This document shows, in pieces, positions 6,163-12,812 of a stretch of DNA of 12,812 nucleotides. Within the stretch, counting starts at the first letter, position 1. Each line of letters starts with the position of its first letter. Both the position numbers and the translations under genes were made by a program. The notes beneath the pieces are model-generated. The model searched no databases. It was not told the origin of the DNA and worked only from the letters and a program-made list of their open reading frames with translations. The DNA is from Puniceicoccales bacterium (lineage in GTDB: Bacteria > Verrucomicrobiota > Verrucomicrobiia > Opitutales > LL51): positions 1 to 12,812 of the forward strand of contig JAIRXD010000085.1 in assembly GCA_031268545.1 (NCBI GenBank), in the 5' to 3' direction.

Positions 6163-8799
6163 ATGAACGAAGTAGAAGAATTCAGCGATCAAATGGAACA
6201 GCAAAACCAGGATGATTCGGGATCTCTTTCGGATTTCGAGTTTGGTGTAAGATGGAACGAACCTGTTATCAGTAAACATGATAAAAAACAATATTGGAAC
6301 ACCGCAACGGAATCAAGGCGAAGCTATAACCCACCGAAATGGAATTCCAATGAAACCCAGAATAATTTTAGGAAATATGGCGATGATAGATCCCGAACCG
6401 AATACCGTCACTTTGTTCCGATTGTAGATGTTGCGTTTTACCAAAATGACATCCCCTTCGAAACCATGGCCACAATGATGAAATCTTCGTGTAAAACCTA
6501 CGAATTGTTCAAAATCGCGAAATTGATACTGGAAAAGCCGGAACGTTTCGTCGCCACAATAAAAAGAAAACCTGATGAAACCGGCAAAATATCCCCTCTA
6601 TATCTGTCGCTGATAGACGGCATTCCCTTTGACCAGGAAGATGACGTTATCGCCCATGTGGTTAAAAATCATCTGGACAAATTTTTTGACATCACCGAAG
6701 CGGAAGTGGCCAAACCCAAGGGTCGGTTTACCTGCGTACACAAATGTGGAATTACCGGAAAGTTGCTATCTGCACCCAACTATCACATGTACAACACGAT
6801 ACTCCAAGAACACTATGACTCCGAACTGCAATCCGTGCCCTTTGGTAAATTTAAATCAAAAATAGAAACCGTAAGCGATGAGGGAGAAATTCAAACATGG
6901 CTGGAACAGATGTCCAAACGTTTGGTGTACAAGCCGAAACAACTTCAAGAGGGAACCGCCGAAGACGTCCCGACATTGGAATCCAAGTTGCTGGCAAAGC
7001 AATATTTACTTGAAAATTTCAGAGATAAAGCCATAAAAAAAGCAACGACGCTTCGTCTGCTGGGCACAACCTTCGCGGCCATGCCCCGCTCCATGATCAA
7101 AAGGTCGATAGACTATGCCTGGCAGGGGCAGAAAAAATTCTCACTGGACACGGCTAACAGATTGCGTAGCAAGTTTAGAAGTTTGCATTTTTCCATGTAT
7201 AGAAAAGGAAAAAATGGCAGATCCTATGTATGTGCGGTGCGCAGAAAATTTGTTCCAAGCAACTCAATTTTTACCGACGAAATTCGCCAATTGGTTGAAT
7301 TTATAGAGAAAAATAACGGCCTAAATATAGCCACCATGGAGCAAAAAATTCACCATCCGGACAGCGGCGTAAATATGCCTTTCGAAGAGGTTGCCAAACA
7401 CTTAAATTGGCTTATCCATGAAGGTTATATCATTGAGTACGAAGATGGTAAGCTGGTGGCACTACCAAAGCTAGAGCAGCCAAATCCCAAAGAACCCGAA
7501 CAGAGCTCTACCCAGCTGATCGTTAGCACCGAACAAACCCCCAGGACCCTGGCAATACACGTTGATGAAGAAACGGTTATAGAACCATACAACACCGAAA
7601 CATCCCTTACTATTGTCAAGGAAACGACCCTTGCCATCAGCAACCAAGATTCAATCATTTCACCAATCCAGCAAAGCTCTCCAAGTAGAAAGATATTTAA
7701 GGCAAAATTAGTTGAACGCCAAAGGCTTAGTGGCCCAAATGCGGAAAAAATTGGCTATCACTTGGTATTCGAAAATCGGGACGGCCATCACTACAAAAGC
7801 GGAGATTCGCTGGCTATAATGCCAAAAAATTCGGAAAAAAATGTAACCGATATAGTAAATATACTTGGGCTAAACCCCGGGGAAAATGTTTCAATTGGAG
7901 GAGTAGAAATGCCTATCAATAAAGCACTTACAGATAAATTGTGCCTAACCCATCTGACAAAACATTTCTGGGAACGGTTGGCCGAAAAGATCGAAGATCC
8001 ACAGGAGATGGCCGAATATCTAGATATGAACAACGGCAATCGCCAGGCATTTGATATCTTCCTGAAAAGCAACGGGTTATATGATGTTTTGCAAAAATTT
8101 AAAAGCATAACCCTGACCGCCCAGGATCTGGTCGACATCCTGCGCAAAATGCCACCACGCCTCTACTCCATATCCTCTTCACCAACCGCCTCACCCCGGG
8201 AAATACACCTGCTGGTTGCAGCTGTTAAGTATTTGGCAGAGAACAACAAAGAGCGCCTAGGAGTGGCATCGACCTATCTATGCAATCGACTGGAATTGGG
8301 TGAATCTGCCGATGCCTTCCTGGTCGACTCCAGCTTTTCACTGCCCGAAGACCCCGCCGATATGATCATGGTCGGCCCGGGTACCGGTCTGGCGCCAGTT
8401 ATGTCATTTCTCCAGGAAAGGGCCACCCGCCGTGCCCAGGGTAACACAGTCGGCCGCAATTGGTTATTCTTCGGAGAACAACGTCGTGCTGAAAATTTCT
8501 ACTACCAGGACAAACTACTTTCCCTGGTCGATAGCGGGGATCTATGGCGCCTGGACCTGGCCTTCTCAAGGGACCAAGAAAATAAGATCTATGTCCAGGA
8601 CAAAATGTTAGAAAACGCTGACCAGCTTCTGGAATGGATCGTCAACGGAGCCCGCTTCTACCTCTGTGGAGATGCATCAAGGATGGCAAAGGACGTGGAA
8701 GCCACTCTCAAAGCAATACTTATAAAACATACACCAGACCCAGATGGCTTTGTCAAACAAATGCGCCAAGACAAACGCTATCTGCGCGATGTCTATTGA
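6163..8799 (+). CDS. Fusion of an uncharacterised conserved domain with a CysJ-type FAD/NADPH reductase module
   Basis: This protein of 878 residues (from 6163) has two distinct halves. Residues about 84-440 form a domain I associate with uncharacterised Verrucomicrobiota proteins. It includes SCKTYELF and a VHKCGITGKLL-x-x-PNYH stretch, and ends in a winged-helix-like segment (HLNWLIHEGYI). A polar linker of about 70 residues follows. Residues about 509-878 are a full ferredoxin-reductase module as in the sulfite reductase flavoprotein CysJ: FAD motif RLYSISSSP (676-684), GVAST, NADPH-binding GPGTGLAP (748-755), FFGEQ, LCGD (844-847) and a terminal aromatic Tyr after RYLRDV. The FMN/flavodoxin domain of full CysJ is absent. 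The frame is uninterrupted. An ATG at 6082 would add 27 residues, but that stretch is AT-rich, unlike coding sequence around it, and overlaps the likely tRNA-Leu promoter. The electron acceptor is unknown. Confidence 0.8.
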   Translation: MNEVEEFSDQMEQQNQDDSGSLSDFEFGVRWNEPVISKHDKKQYWNTATESRRSYNPPKWNSNETQNNFRKYGDDRSRTEYRHFVPIVDVAFYQNDIPFETMATMMKSSCKTYELFKIAKLILEKPERFVATIKRKPDETGKISPLYLSLIDGIPFDQEDDVIAHVVKNHLDKFFDITEAEVAKPKGRFTCVHKCGITGKLLSAPNYHMYNTILQEHYDSELQSVPFGKFKSKIETVSDEGEIQTWLEQMSKRLVYKPKQLQEGTAEDVPTLESKLLAKQYLLENFRDKAIKKATTLRLLGTTFAAMPRSMIKRSIDYAWQGQKKFSLDTANRLRSKFRSLHFSMYRKGKNGRSYVCAVRRKFVPSNSIFTDEIRQLVEFIEKNNGLNIATMEQKIHHPDSGVNMPFEEVAKHLNWLIHEGYIIEYEDGKLVALPKLEQPNPKEPEQSSTQLIVSTEQTPRTLAIHVDEETVIEPYNTETSLTIVKETTLAISNQDSIISPIQQSSPSRKIFKAKLVERQRLSGPNAEKIGYHLVFENRDGHHYKSGDSLAIMPKNSEKNVTDIVNILGLNPGENVSIGGVEMPINKALTDKLCLTHLTKHFWERLAEKIEDPQEMAEYLDMNNGNRQAFDIFLKSNGLYDVLQKFKSITLTAQDLVDILRKMPPRLYSISSSPTASPREIHLLVAAVKYLAENNKERLGVASTYLCNRLELGESADAFLVDSSFSLPEDPADMIMVGPGTGLAPVMSFLQERATRRAQGNTVGRNWLFFGEQRRAENFYYQDKLLSLVDSGDLWRLDLAFSRDQENKIYVQDKMLENADQLLEWIVNGARFYLCGDASRMAKDVEATLKAILIKHTPDPDGFVKQMRQDKRYLRDVY

Positions 8800-8800
8800 C

Positions 8801-10042
8801 CTAGTCTGAAAATTTTTTGACCACAACCACCGAATTTACCCCCATCATGCCAAAGGAGTTGTTCAGAATAATTTCCGGGGAATTTAGCTTTATCGCCTTG
8901 TTACAGACCAGGTTATCAATCTGACAATCGGGATCTAGGTCATCAACGTTGATGGTTGCATGGACATATCCATCTTCCAATGAGGGAAGATTCCCTGCCA
9001 ATTCCAACGCCCCGGCAGCTCCCATGGCATGCCCAATAAAGCTTTTAGTATTATTGAAATAGGTACCACCACTGCCAGCAAACACCTCCCTTAGTGCCAC
9101 ACATTCCGAGACATCACCCTGGCTGGTCGACGTGGCATGGCTGCTGACTATATGCACATCCATCGGCCGCAGATCAGCTCTCTTCAGTGCCAGGCGAATG
9201 CACTCGGCCTGCCTGGTCGAATTCGGCTTGACCGCATCGGTCGCATCGGAATTTATCCCATAGCCAACTATTTCAGCATATATTTTCGCAGAACGAGCCA
9301 GTGCATTTTTGAGACGCTCAACCACATACAAGCACCCGCCCTCGCTCACAACGATGCCATTTCTCCCTCGATCAAATGGTCGGCTAACCAGGTTCGGATC
9401 CTTGTTATAGCCCAAAGCACCTTGGCTCTTAAATCCAGCAAATATGCCAAAAGATCTTATGCTTTCGCTTACACCTCCGGCAATGGCCATATCCACTTCG
9501 CCAAGCCGTAACATCTGGAACGCCTGGATCAATCCCGCATTGCCCGCGGCACAGGCAGCCCCAATGGTATAATGGGGCCCAGTTATTCCCAAATTTATAG
9601 TTATCTCGCCGGCCGGGCTATTGGCAATGGTCCGCGGATTATGGTAATGCCCCCAGTACCTAACATCGTAACCAAACCTAGACAAGTTATATATCTCGTT
9701 TTCTGTTTCAACGTTACCGTGTTCAGTTATCCCCACATAAACTCCAATCCGCGATCTATCGATGGCAGAAAAATCAACCCTGCTGTCCAAGATCGCCTCA
9801 TTGGCACAATAGACACCAATGCTACCAGCCCGGGTCCCATTCCTAATATCCTTCTTCGCTTGATAGCGAGTGGCTTCAAAATCACATACACCGGCCGGAA
9901 CCATACCAATATACCGAATATCAAGCAGCTCAATATTCGCCTTCCCTGCCAGAAGATTTTGCCTGAACTCCTCCAGGGAATTACCATTAGGTGCAGTCAA
10001 TCCCACGCCGGTTATAACTATCCTTTCGTCATCTACATGCAT
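8801..10042 (-). CDS. Beta-ketoacyl-ACP synthase, FabF type
   Basis: This 413-residue thiolase-fold condensing enzyme matches the usual KAS II length. The catalytic residues sit almost exactly where E. coli FabF has them: Cys164 in GAACAAGN, His302 in SSHATSTSQGD, Lys333 in NTKSFIGH and His338. FabF catalyses decarboxylative condensation of acyl-enzyme with malonyl-ACP in the cytoplasm. The intact Cys rules out a chain-length-factor partner. The sequence around His302 departs from the common NAHGTST pattern, and the segment at about 107-140 is divergent, so this may be a second, specialised KAS and not the housekeeping enzyme; no symbol is therefore given. No ACP, ketoreductase or dehydratase gene lies next to it. 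The ATG follows a GAGA tract that is a weak ribosome-binding site. A TATTAT about two dozen bases upstream could be a -10. The stop is one base from the stop of the convergent reductase gene. Confidence 0.88.
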   Translation of the reverse strand: MHVDDERIVITGVGLTAPNGNSLEEFRQNLLAGKANIELLDIRYIGMVPAGVCDFEATRYQAKKDIRNGTRAGSIGVYCANEAILDSRVDFSAIDRSRIGVYVGITEHGNVETENEIYNLSRFGYDVRYWGHYHNPRTIANSPAGEITINLGITGPHYTIGAACAAGNAGLIQAFQMLRLGEVDMAIAGGVSESIRSFGIFAGFKSQGALGYNKDPNLVSRPFDRGRNGIVVSEGGCLYVVERLKNALARSAKIYAEIVGYGINSDATDAVKPNSTRQAECIRLALKRADLRPMDVHIVSSHATSTSQGDVSECVALREVFAGSGGTYFNNTKSFIGHAMGAAGALELAGNLPSLEDGYVHATINVDDLDPDCQIDNLVCNKAIKLNSPEIILNNSFGMMGVNSVVVVKKFSD

Positions 10043-10135
10043 TTTCTCTGACCCTAGATAAAATAATATTCCATGAAAGAAAAAAATAACTTAAACCAAC
10101 CCAATTGATTACAAAACATCAAAAATATCATTGGA

Positions 10136-10166
10136 TTGACAAATTGATTGCTTAGCTAAAGTAAAT
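10136..10166 (+). promoter_or_regulatory. Candidate promoter of the pilus-like operon
   Basis: A perfect -35 TTGACA (10136-10141) is followed after 19 bases by GTAAAT (10161-10166). An alternative -10, TAAAGT (10157-10162), has a 15-base spacer. The ATG at 10193 would then have a leader of about 20 bases. An 8-base direct repeat AATTGATT (10103-10110 and 10142-10149) flanks the -35. Confidence 0.45.
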
Positions 10167-10183
10167 GATTGTCTTATGGGGTC

Positions 10184-10186
10184 AGG
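10184..10186 (+). promoter_or_regulatory. Ribosome binding site deciding the start at 10193
   Basis: An AGG, with a GGGG tract just before it (10178-10181), lies 6 bases before the ATG at 10193. This is one of the few recognisable Shine-Dalgarno sequences in the window and supports ATG 10193 over the in-frame TTG at 10169. Confidence 0.4.
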
Positions 10187-10192
10187 TCGCCA

Positions 10193-11818
10193 ATGAAAGA
10201 ACCGAGCAAAATCATACTTCATTACGCCAGAGATTCTCTGACAGTGTGTGAAATCATCTGCCTTGGTGATACCTATTTTATAAACATCATAGGAACGAAA
10301 AAACTTACCGGCCCAAAGGACGCCGGTGATATTTTGGGCTCCATCCCCGATAAAATCAGAAGAAATCCTTCGATGGTAGTCCTAGCTGACTCTTTCATAA
10401 AATACCTGCCACTGCAGGTCTATAATACAAGAAAAAATAAACACTCGGAAGCCATAGAACTGGAATTTTCCCATATTTTTGGAAAAAATGCAAATCAATG
10501 GCTATACCAAATAACCAAAAACTCCTCCAAAGATGAAAATGTCCTAAACTGTTTCGCCGTGGAAATCTCCATGCTAAATGAACTGCAATCGCTCCTAAGA
10601 GATTCCAAAATATACCCAGAAATAATATTCCTGGATCCGGTTACCCGCCTCAGTGCACTTAAAAAATGTAAAAAAAATGTCCTGTTTATTCATTTCATAA
10701 AAAATGCCATGATACTTTCCCTAGGTACCAAAAGCCGTACTAAAGTCAAAATAGTTCCATTTAAACTGAATGAAATGCTGAAAAAAATCAAACCAGATCC
10801 GACCAATCCTACATCATCGGAAGATTTGGAATTGGCGCTATTTTCTCCAAAAGAATCGCTAAAATTAGATAAAGATGCCAAGTTAATCGAAGGAATCAGC
10901 GACGAAATCTCCATTTACCTAGAGGAAGAATTGAAAAAATTTCTGGCAGAATTTTCCAGCAGTGAAAATGAAAGTCGCCCCGATTTTCTAGTTCTGGCTG
11001 ACCAGCCAATGGACTTCATTGGCATGCCCAAGTTGGCCAATATAATAGAATATGAAAAAATCCACAGCATCGATGAAATTCTAAAAATACAGCTAAGTAG
11101 CGCTATCCATGGAAACCAGGCCATCGATGAAATCCTTCCGGCACTTATCGGAGCAACAAATATTTCACCTAAAAAAAATAACGGCTTAAGGTTTCCAAAA
11201 AATATCAACAAGATGGAATATATCCGGAACTATTGGTCGATGTGGGCACATGAGTCCATCATACCGATGATCCTGTTTATCTCATCCCTCCTGTTAACCT
11301 ATGCCATTATCCTTAAAAAAAATATTACTTTAAAAAACACAAACATCTACCTCAGCGCTACTAATACTAAATTTTCGGAACTCAAAAAGGCCATCTCCGC
11401 CGCTGCAAAAATTTTTGCAGAAAAGAAAAAAGTGGCCCAATCTGTGGATTTTATCAAGGCCCACCAGGACGCTCTGCTTGAATTTTTTGATGGCCTTCAA
11501 ATGGCCGTGGACGATGCCAATGAGACCTGGCTCGATTCGCTTGAACTGGATTACACTACCGCTGAACAGAATAAAGAATCGAATTACTCAAACCGTCTAG
11601 TAAAAATATCCGGAAAAATGTTTGTGGAGATAATGTCCAATTTGCCGAGGTTTACCAGAATACCCCAGAAGCGATTCGATATACTCCTTGAAAAAATTCG
11701 CCAAATCTCACACGTACACACAATCCAGAAGATAAAAGTAAAAAATCCAGAAAATCATTTACTAACCTTCAGGTGTAACATCATCCTGGATCGCAAATCA
11801 TCGATTTTTGACACATGA
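10193..11818 (+). CDS. PilM/PilN-like (GspL-like) inner-membrane platform protein, Amuc_1101 type
   Basis: This 541-residue protein has a three-part plan: a cytoplasmic region of about 350 residues, one membrane helix at about 355-375, and a periplasmic part with a helical stretch followed by a small mixed alpha/beta domain ending in LLTFRCNIILD. That is the plan of GspL, or of PilM and PilN joined, the proteins that anchor a type II secretion or type IV pilus machine to the inner membrane. The cytoplasmic part closes with EILPALIGAT, like the PALG segment at the end of PilM. I see no clean phosphate-binding DxG motifs, so the actin-like fold may not bind ATP. The following gene resembles Amuc_1100, and in Akkermansia the neighbour Amuc_1101 is PilM-like, which supports the call. 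Start: ATG 10193 with an AGG 6 bases upstream; an in-frame TTG at 10169 is less likely. It overlaps the next gene by ATGA. Confidence 0.7.
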   Translation: MKEPSKIILHYARDSLTVCEIICLGDTYFINIIGTKKLTGPKDAGDILGSIPDKIRRNPSMVVLADSFIKYLPLQVYNTRKNKHSEAIELEFSHIFGKNANQWLYQITKNSSKDENVLNCFAVEISMLNELQSLLRDSKIYPEIIFLDPVTRLSALKKCKKNVLFIHFIKNAMILSLGTKSRTKVKIVPFKLNEMLKKIKPDPTNPTSSEDLELALFSPKESLKLDKDAKLIEGISDEISIYLEEELKKFLAEFSSSENESRPDFLVLADQPMDFIGMPKLANIIEYEKIHSIDEILKIQLSSAIHGNQAIDEILPALIGATNISPKKNNGLRFPKNINKMEYIRNYWSMWAHESIIPMILFISSLLLTYAIILKKNITLKNTNIYLSATNTKFSELKKAISAAAKIFAEKKKVAQSVDFIKAHQDALLEFFDGLQMAVDDANETWLDSLELDYTTAEQNKESNYSNRLVKISGKMFVEIMSNLPRFTRIPQKRFDILLEKIRQISHVHTIQKIKVKNPENHLLTFRCNIILDRKSSIFDT

Positions 11819-12717
11819 ATATCAATAAAAAATATGTAATCAATTTAATCGCAACGATTTTTTTTATCAATTTATTAGTGATATTCCTCGGCCTGTCTCT
11901 GCAGACTATAAGAAAAATCATAGAGAATAAAAATTTGAACCTGGCCAATAATCGGATTTCCTTTGAAATTTTTAATCTGTACTCACCGGCACCCACGGAA
12001 TCGGAACTGGCATCTATTAAACGCGCAACTGCCATCTACGAATTGCGAGCCAATGCCTACATGGAGGAATATAAAAAATACTCATCAACGGTGGCCAACG
12101 GATATGTCCCAAAAAATGAAGTAGATCTATATTTCTCACTGATGTCCTTCGTCAAAGCACTTCAAGAAAAGGCCGAAGAACTGGATATCCGGATTCCCAA
12201 AGATCTCTGTTTCAGCTTCGAGCCCTATCTAAAAAAGGATTTGATACCGACAAAAGATGAAATATATCTGATTCATAGGCAAAGCCTAGCGATACTAAAG
12301 CTGCTATCTCTCCTTTTCAGATCGAGAGATAGGGGTTTTGAATTCATTTCCGTCGAAAGAGAATCCATCGCCAAGGACAAAAATAACTTCGAAGGGCCCT
12401 ATACCTTTTCTTCAGAGAAATTTAAAACCAAAACTTCAAAGACCAAAGACATTGAGTCATCGCTATTTAGGATAATATTCGTTGGCTATTCCAGCTGTTT
12501 ACGCAATTTTATGAACAATGTGGTAAAAAAATCCCTGCCGGTACTTTTCAAAGAAATAAGGGTTTCAGCAATAAATTTGCCGGAAACCAAGGATGGCATT
12601 GAGAAAAAAGAGCCGATTATAATCGCTGAACACAACAAATCGAAAATCGAAGTTACACTGGAATGGTTATTTATGAACCATGATGGTGAACTCCCTCAAC
12701 AGGTTACAAAGGAATGA
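11815..12717 (+). CDS. Amuc_1100-like pilus-associated membrane protein
   Basis: This 300-residue protein starts with one membrane helix (about 8-28), followed by a helical segment likely to form a coiled coil (30-90) and two alpha/beta portions (about 100-185 and 210-295). This matches the plan of Amuc_1100 of Akkermansia (317 residues), a protein of a type IV pilus-like system known for TLR2 signalling. Similarity is in architecture, length, a shared motif order and gene position, not in any catalytic site. The ATG overlaps the upstream stop as ATGA, and its own stop overlaps the next ATG in the same way, so the three genes are almost certainly co-transcribed and translationally coupled. 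PilO or GspM of classical pilus or type II systems have a comparable layout and could be the structural equivalents. The host-signalling role of the Akkermansia protein should not be assumed here. Confidence 0.65.
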   Translation: MNINKKYVINLIATIFFINLLVIFLGLSLQTIRKIIENKNLNLANNRISFEIFNLYSPAPTESELASIKRATAIYELRANAYMEEYKKYSSTVANGYVPKNEVDLYFSLMSFVKALQEKAEELDIRIPKDLCFSFEPYLKKDLIPTKDEIYLIHRQSLAILKLLSLLFRSRDRGFEFISVERESIAKDKNNFEGPYTFSSEKFKTKTSKTKDIESSLFRIIFVGYSSCLRNFMNNVVKKSLPVLFKEIRVSAINLPETKDGIEKKEPIIIAEHNKSKIEVTLEWLFMNHDGELPQQVTKE

Positions 12718-12812
12718 TAGGATCAAAAATAGTGACATTAATGACAATTTTTATACTTTTTTTATGCAGTATAAATGAGTTTTTTAACCTAGAAGACCTA
12801 CAAACCGAACCG
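12714..12812 (+). CDS. Start of a secreted or membrane-anchored protein, 3' end cut off (possible Amuc_1099 type)
   Basis: The ATG overlaps the upstream stop as ATGA, and 33 codons stay open to the window edge. The visible N terminus has a Lys at residue 5, a hydrophobic core (residues 6-20, including TIFILFLC), then acidic and polar residues, so it is a signal peptide or membrane anchor. The Cys at 18 is preceded by LFL, a poor lipobox. In Akkermansia the gene in this position, between the Amuc_1100 gene and the secretin-like Amuc_1098, is Amuc_1099; this identity is inferred from order only. Confidence 0.6.
   Translation, partial: MIGSKIVTLMTIFILFLCSINEFFNLEDLQTEP

Noticed and set aside
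7500..7700. Possible frameshift or lost stop joining two genes in the reductase fusion.
   Set aside because: The frame is continuous, the linker has ordinary codon use, and no start codon with a ribosome-binding site precedes the reductase half.
9137..10051. Several plus-strand open frames opposite the ketoacyl synthase gene.
   Set aside because: They are antisense to a gene with intact catalytic residues and show no recognisable motif of their own.
10169..10192. TTG start adding 8 residues to the PilM-like protein.
   Set aside because: The ATG at 10193 has an AGG at good spacing, while the TTG lies only 2 bases after the candidate -10 box.
1..12812. CRISPR arrays, insertion sequences, integrase genes or attachment sites.
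   Set aside because: None seen: no regularly spaced repeats, no transposase-like frames and no terminal inverted repeats. The tRNA genes are intact, with no partial copies nearby.

Overview
This AT-rich window carries the marks of a Verrucomicrobiota bacterium, probably from the Opitutae/Puniceicoccales side. The strongest pointers are a pilus-like gene run matching the Akkermansia Amuc_1101-1100-1099 arrangement, a SurA/PpiD-like inner-membrane foldase of the kind seen in Opitutae, and a large protein whose N-terminal half I associate with an uncharacterised family from the same group. This assignment is recalled from family knowledge, not computed. The short intergenic gaps, the mix of ATG and GTG starts, and the near absence of Shine-Dalgarno sequences in front of most genes also fit.

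Layout, left to right. Positions 1-1239 hold the end of a bioH-like esterase gene and an overlapping bioC-like methyltransferase gene, the pair that makes and then removes the methyl cap on the pimeloyl chain in biotin synthesis. A tRNA-Pro(GGG) gene follows on the minus strand, then murJ (lipid II flippase), also minus. An AT-rich divergent intergenic region of about 146 bases separates murJ from a plus-strand SurA/PpiD-like membrane foldase gene and a conserved lipoprotein gene. A clear rho-independent terminator closes the lipoprotein gene at 5920-5952. A tRNA-Leu(GAG) gene on the minus strand comes next.

From 6163 to 8799 one long plus-strand gene joins an uncharacterised domain with a winged-helix-like end to a complete CysJ/ferredoxin-reductase-type FAD/NADPH module. 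It meets, with one base between the two stop codons, a minus-strand beta-ketoacyl-ACP synthase gene of the FabF type. A 126-base region upstream of the synthase contains a perfect -35 box facing right. It leads into three plus-strand genes, each overlapping the next by ATGA: a PilM/PilN-like (GspL-like) fusion, an Amuc_1100-like pilus-associated membrane protein, and the start of a secreted or membrane-anchored protein cut by the window edge.

How the genes fit together: most serve the cell envelope (peptidoglycan precursor flipping, periplasmic folding, an outer or inner membrane lipoprotein, fatty-acid chain extension, a type IV pilus-like inner-membrane platform). BioC/BioH borrow the fatty-acid pathway to make pimeloyl-ACP. 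The two points most worth a second look are the reductase fusion and the coupled pilus-like operon.
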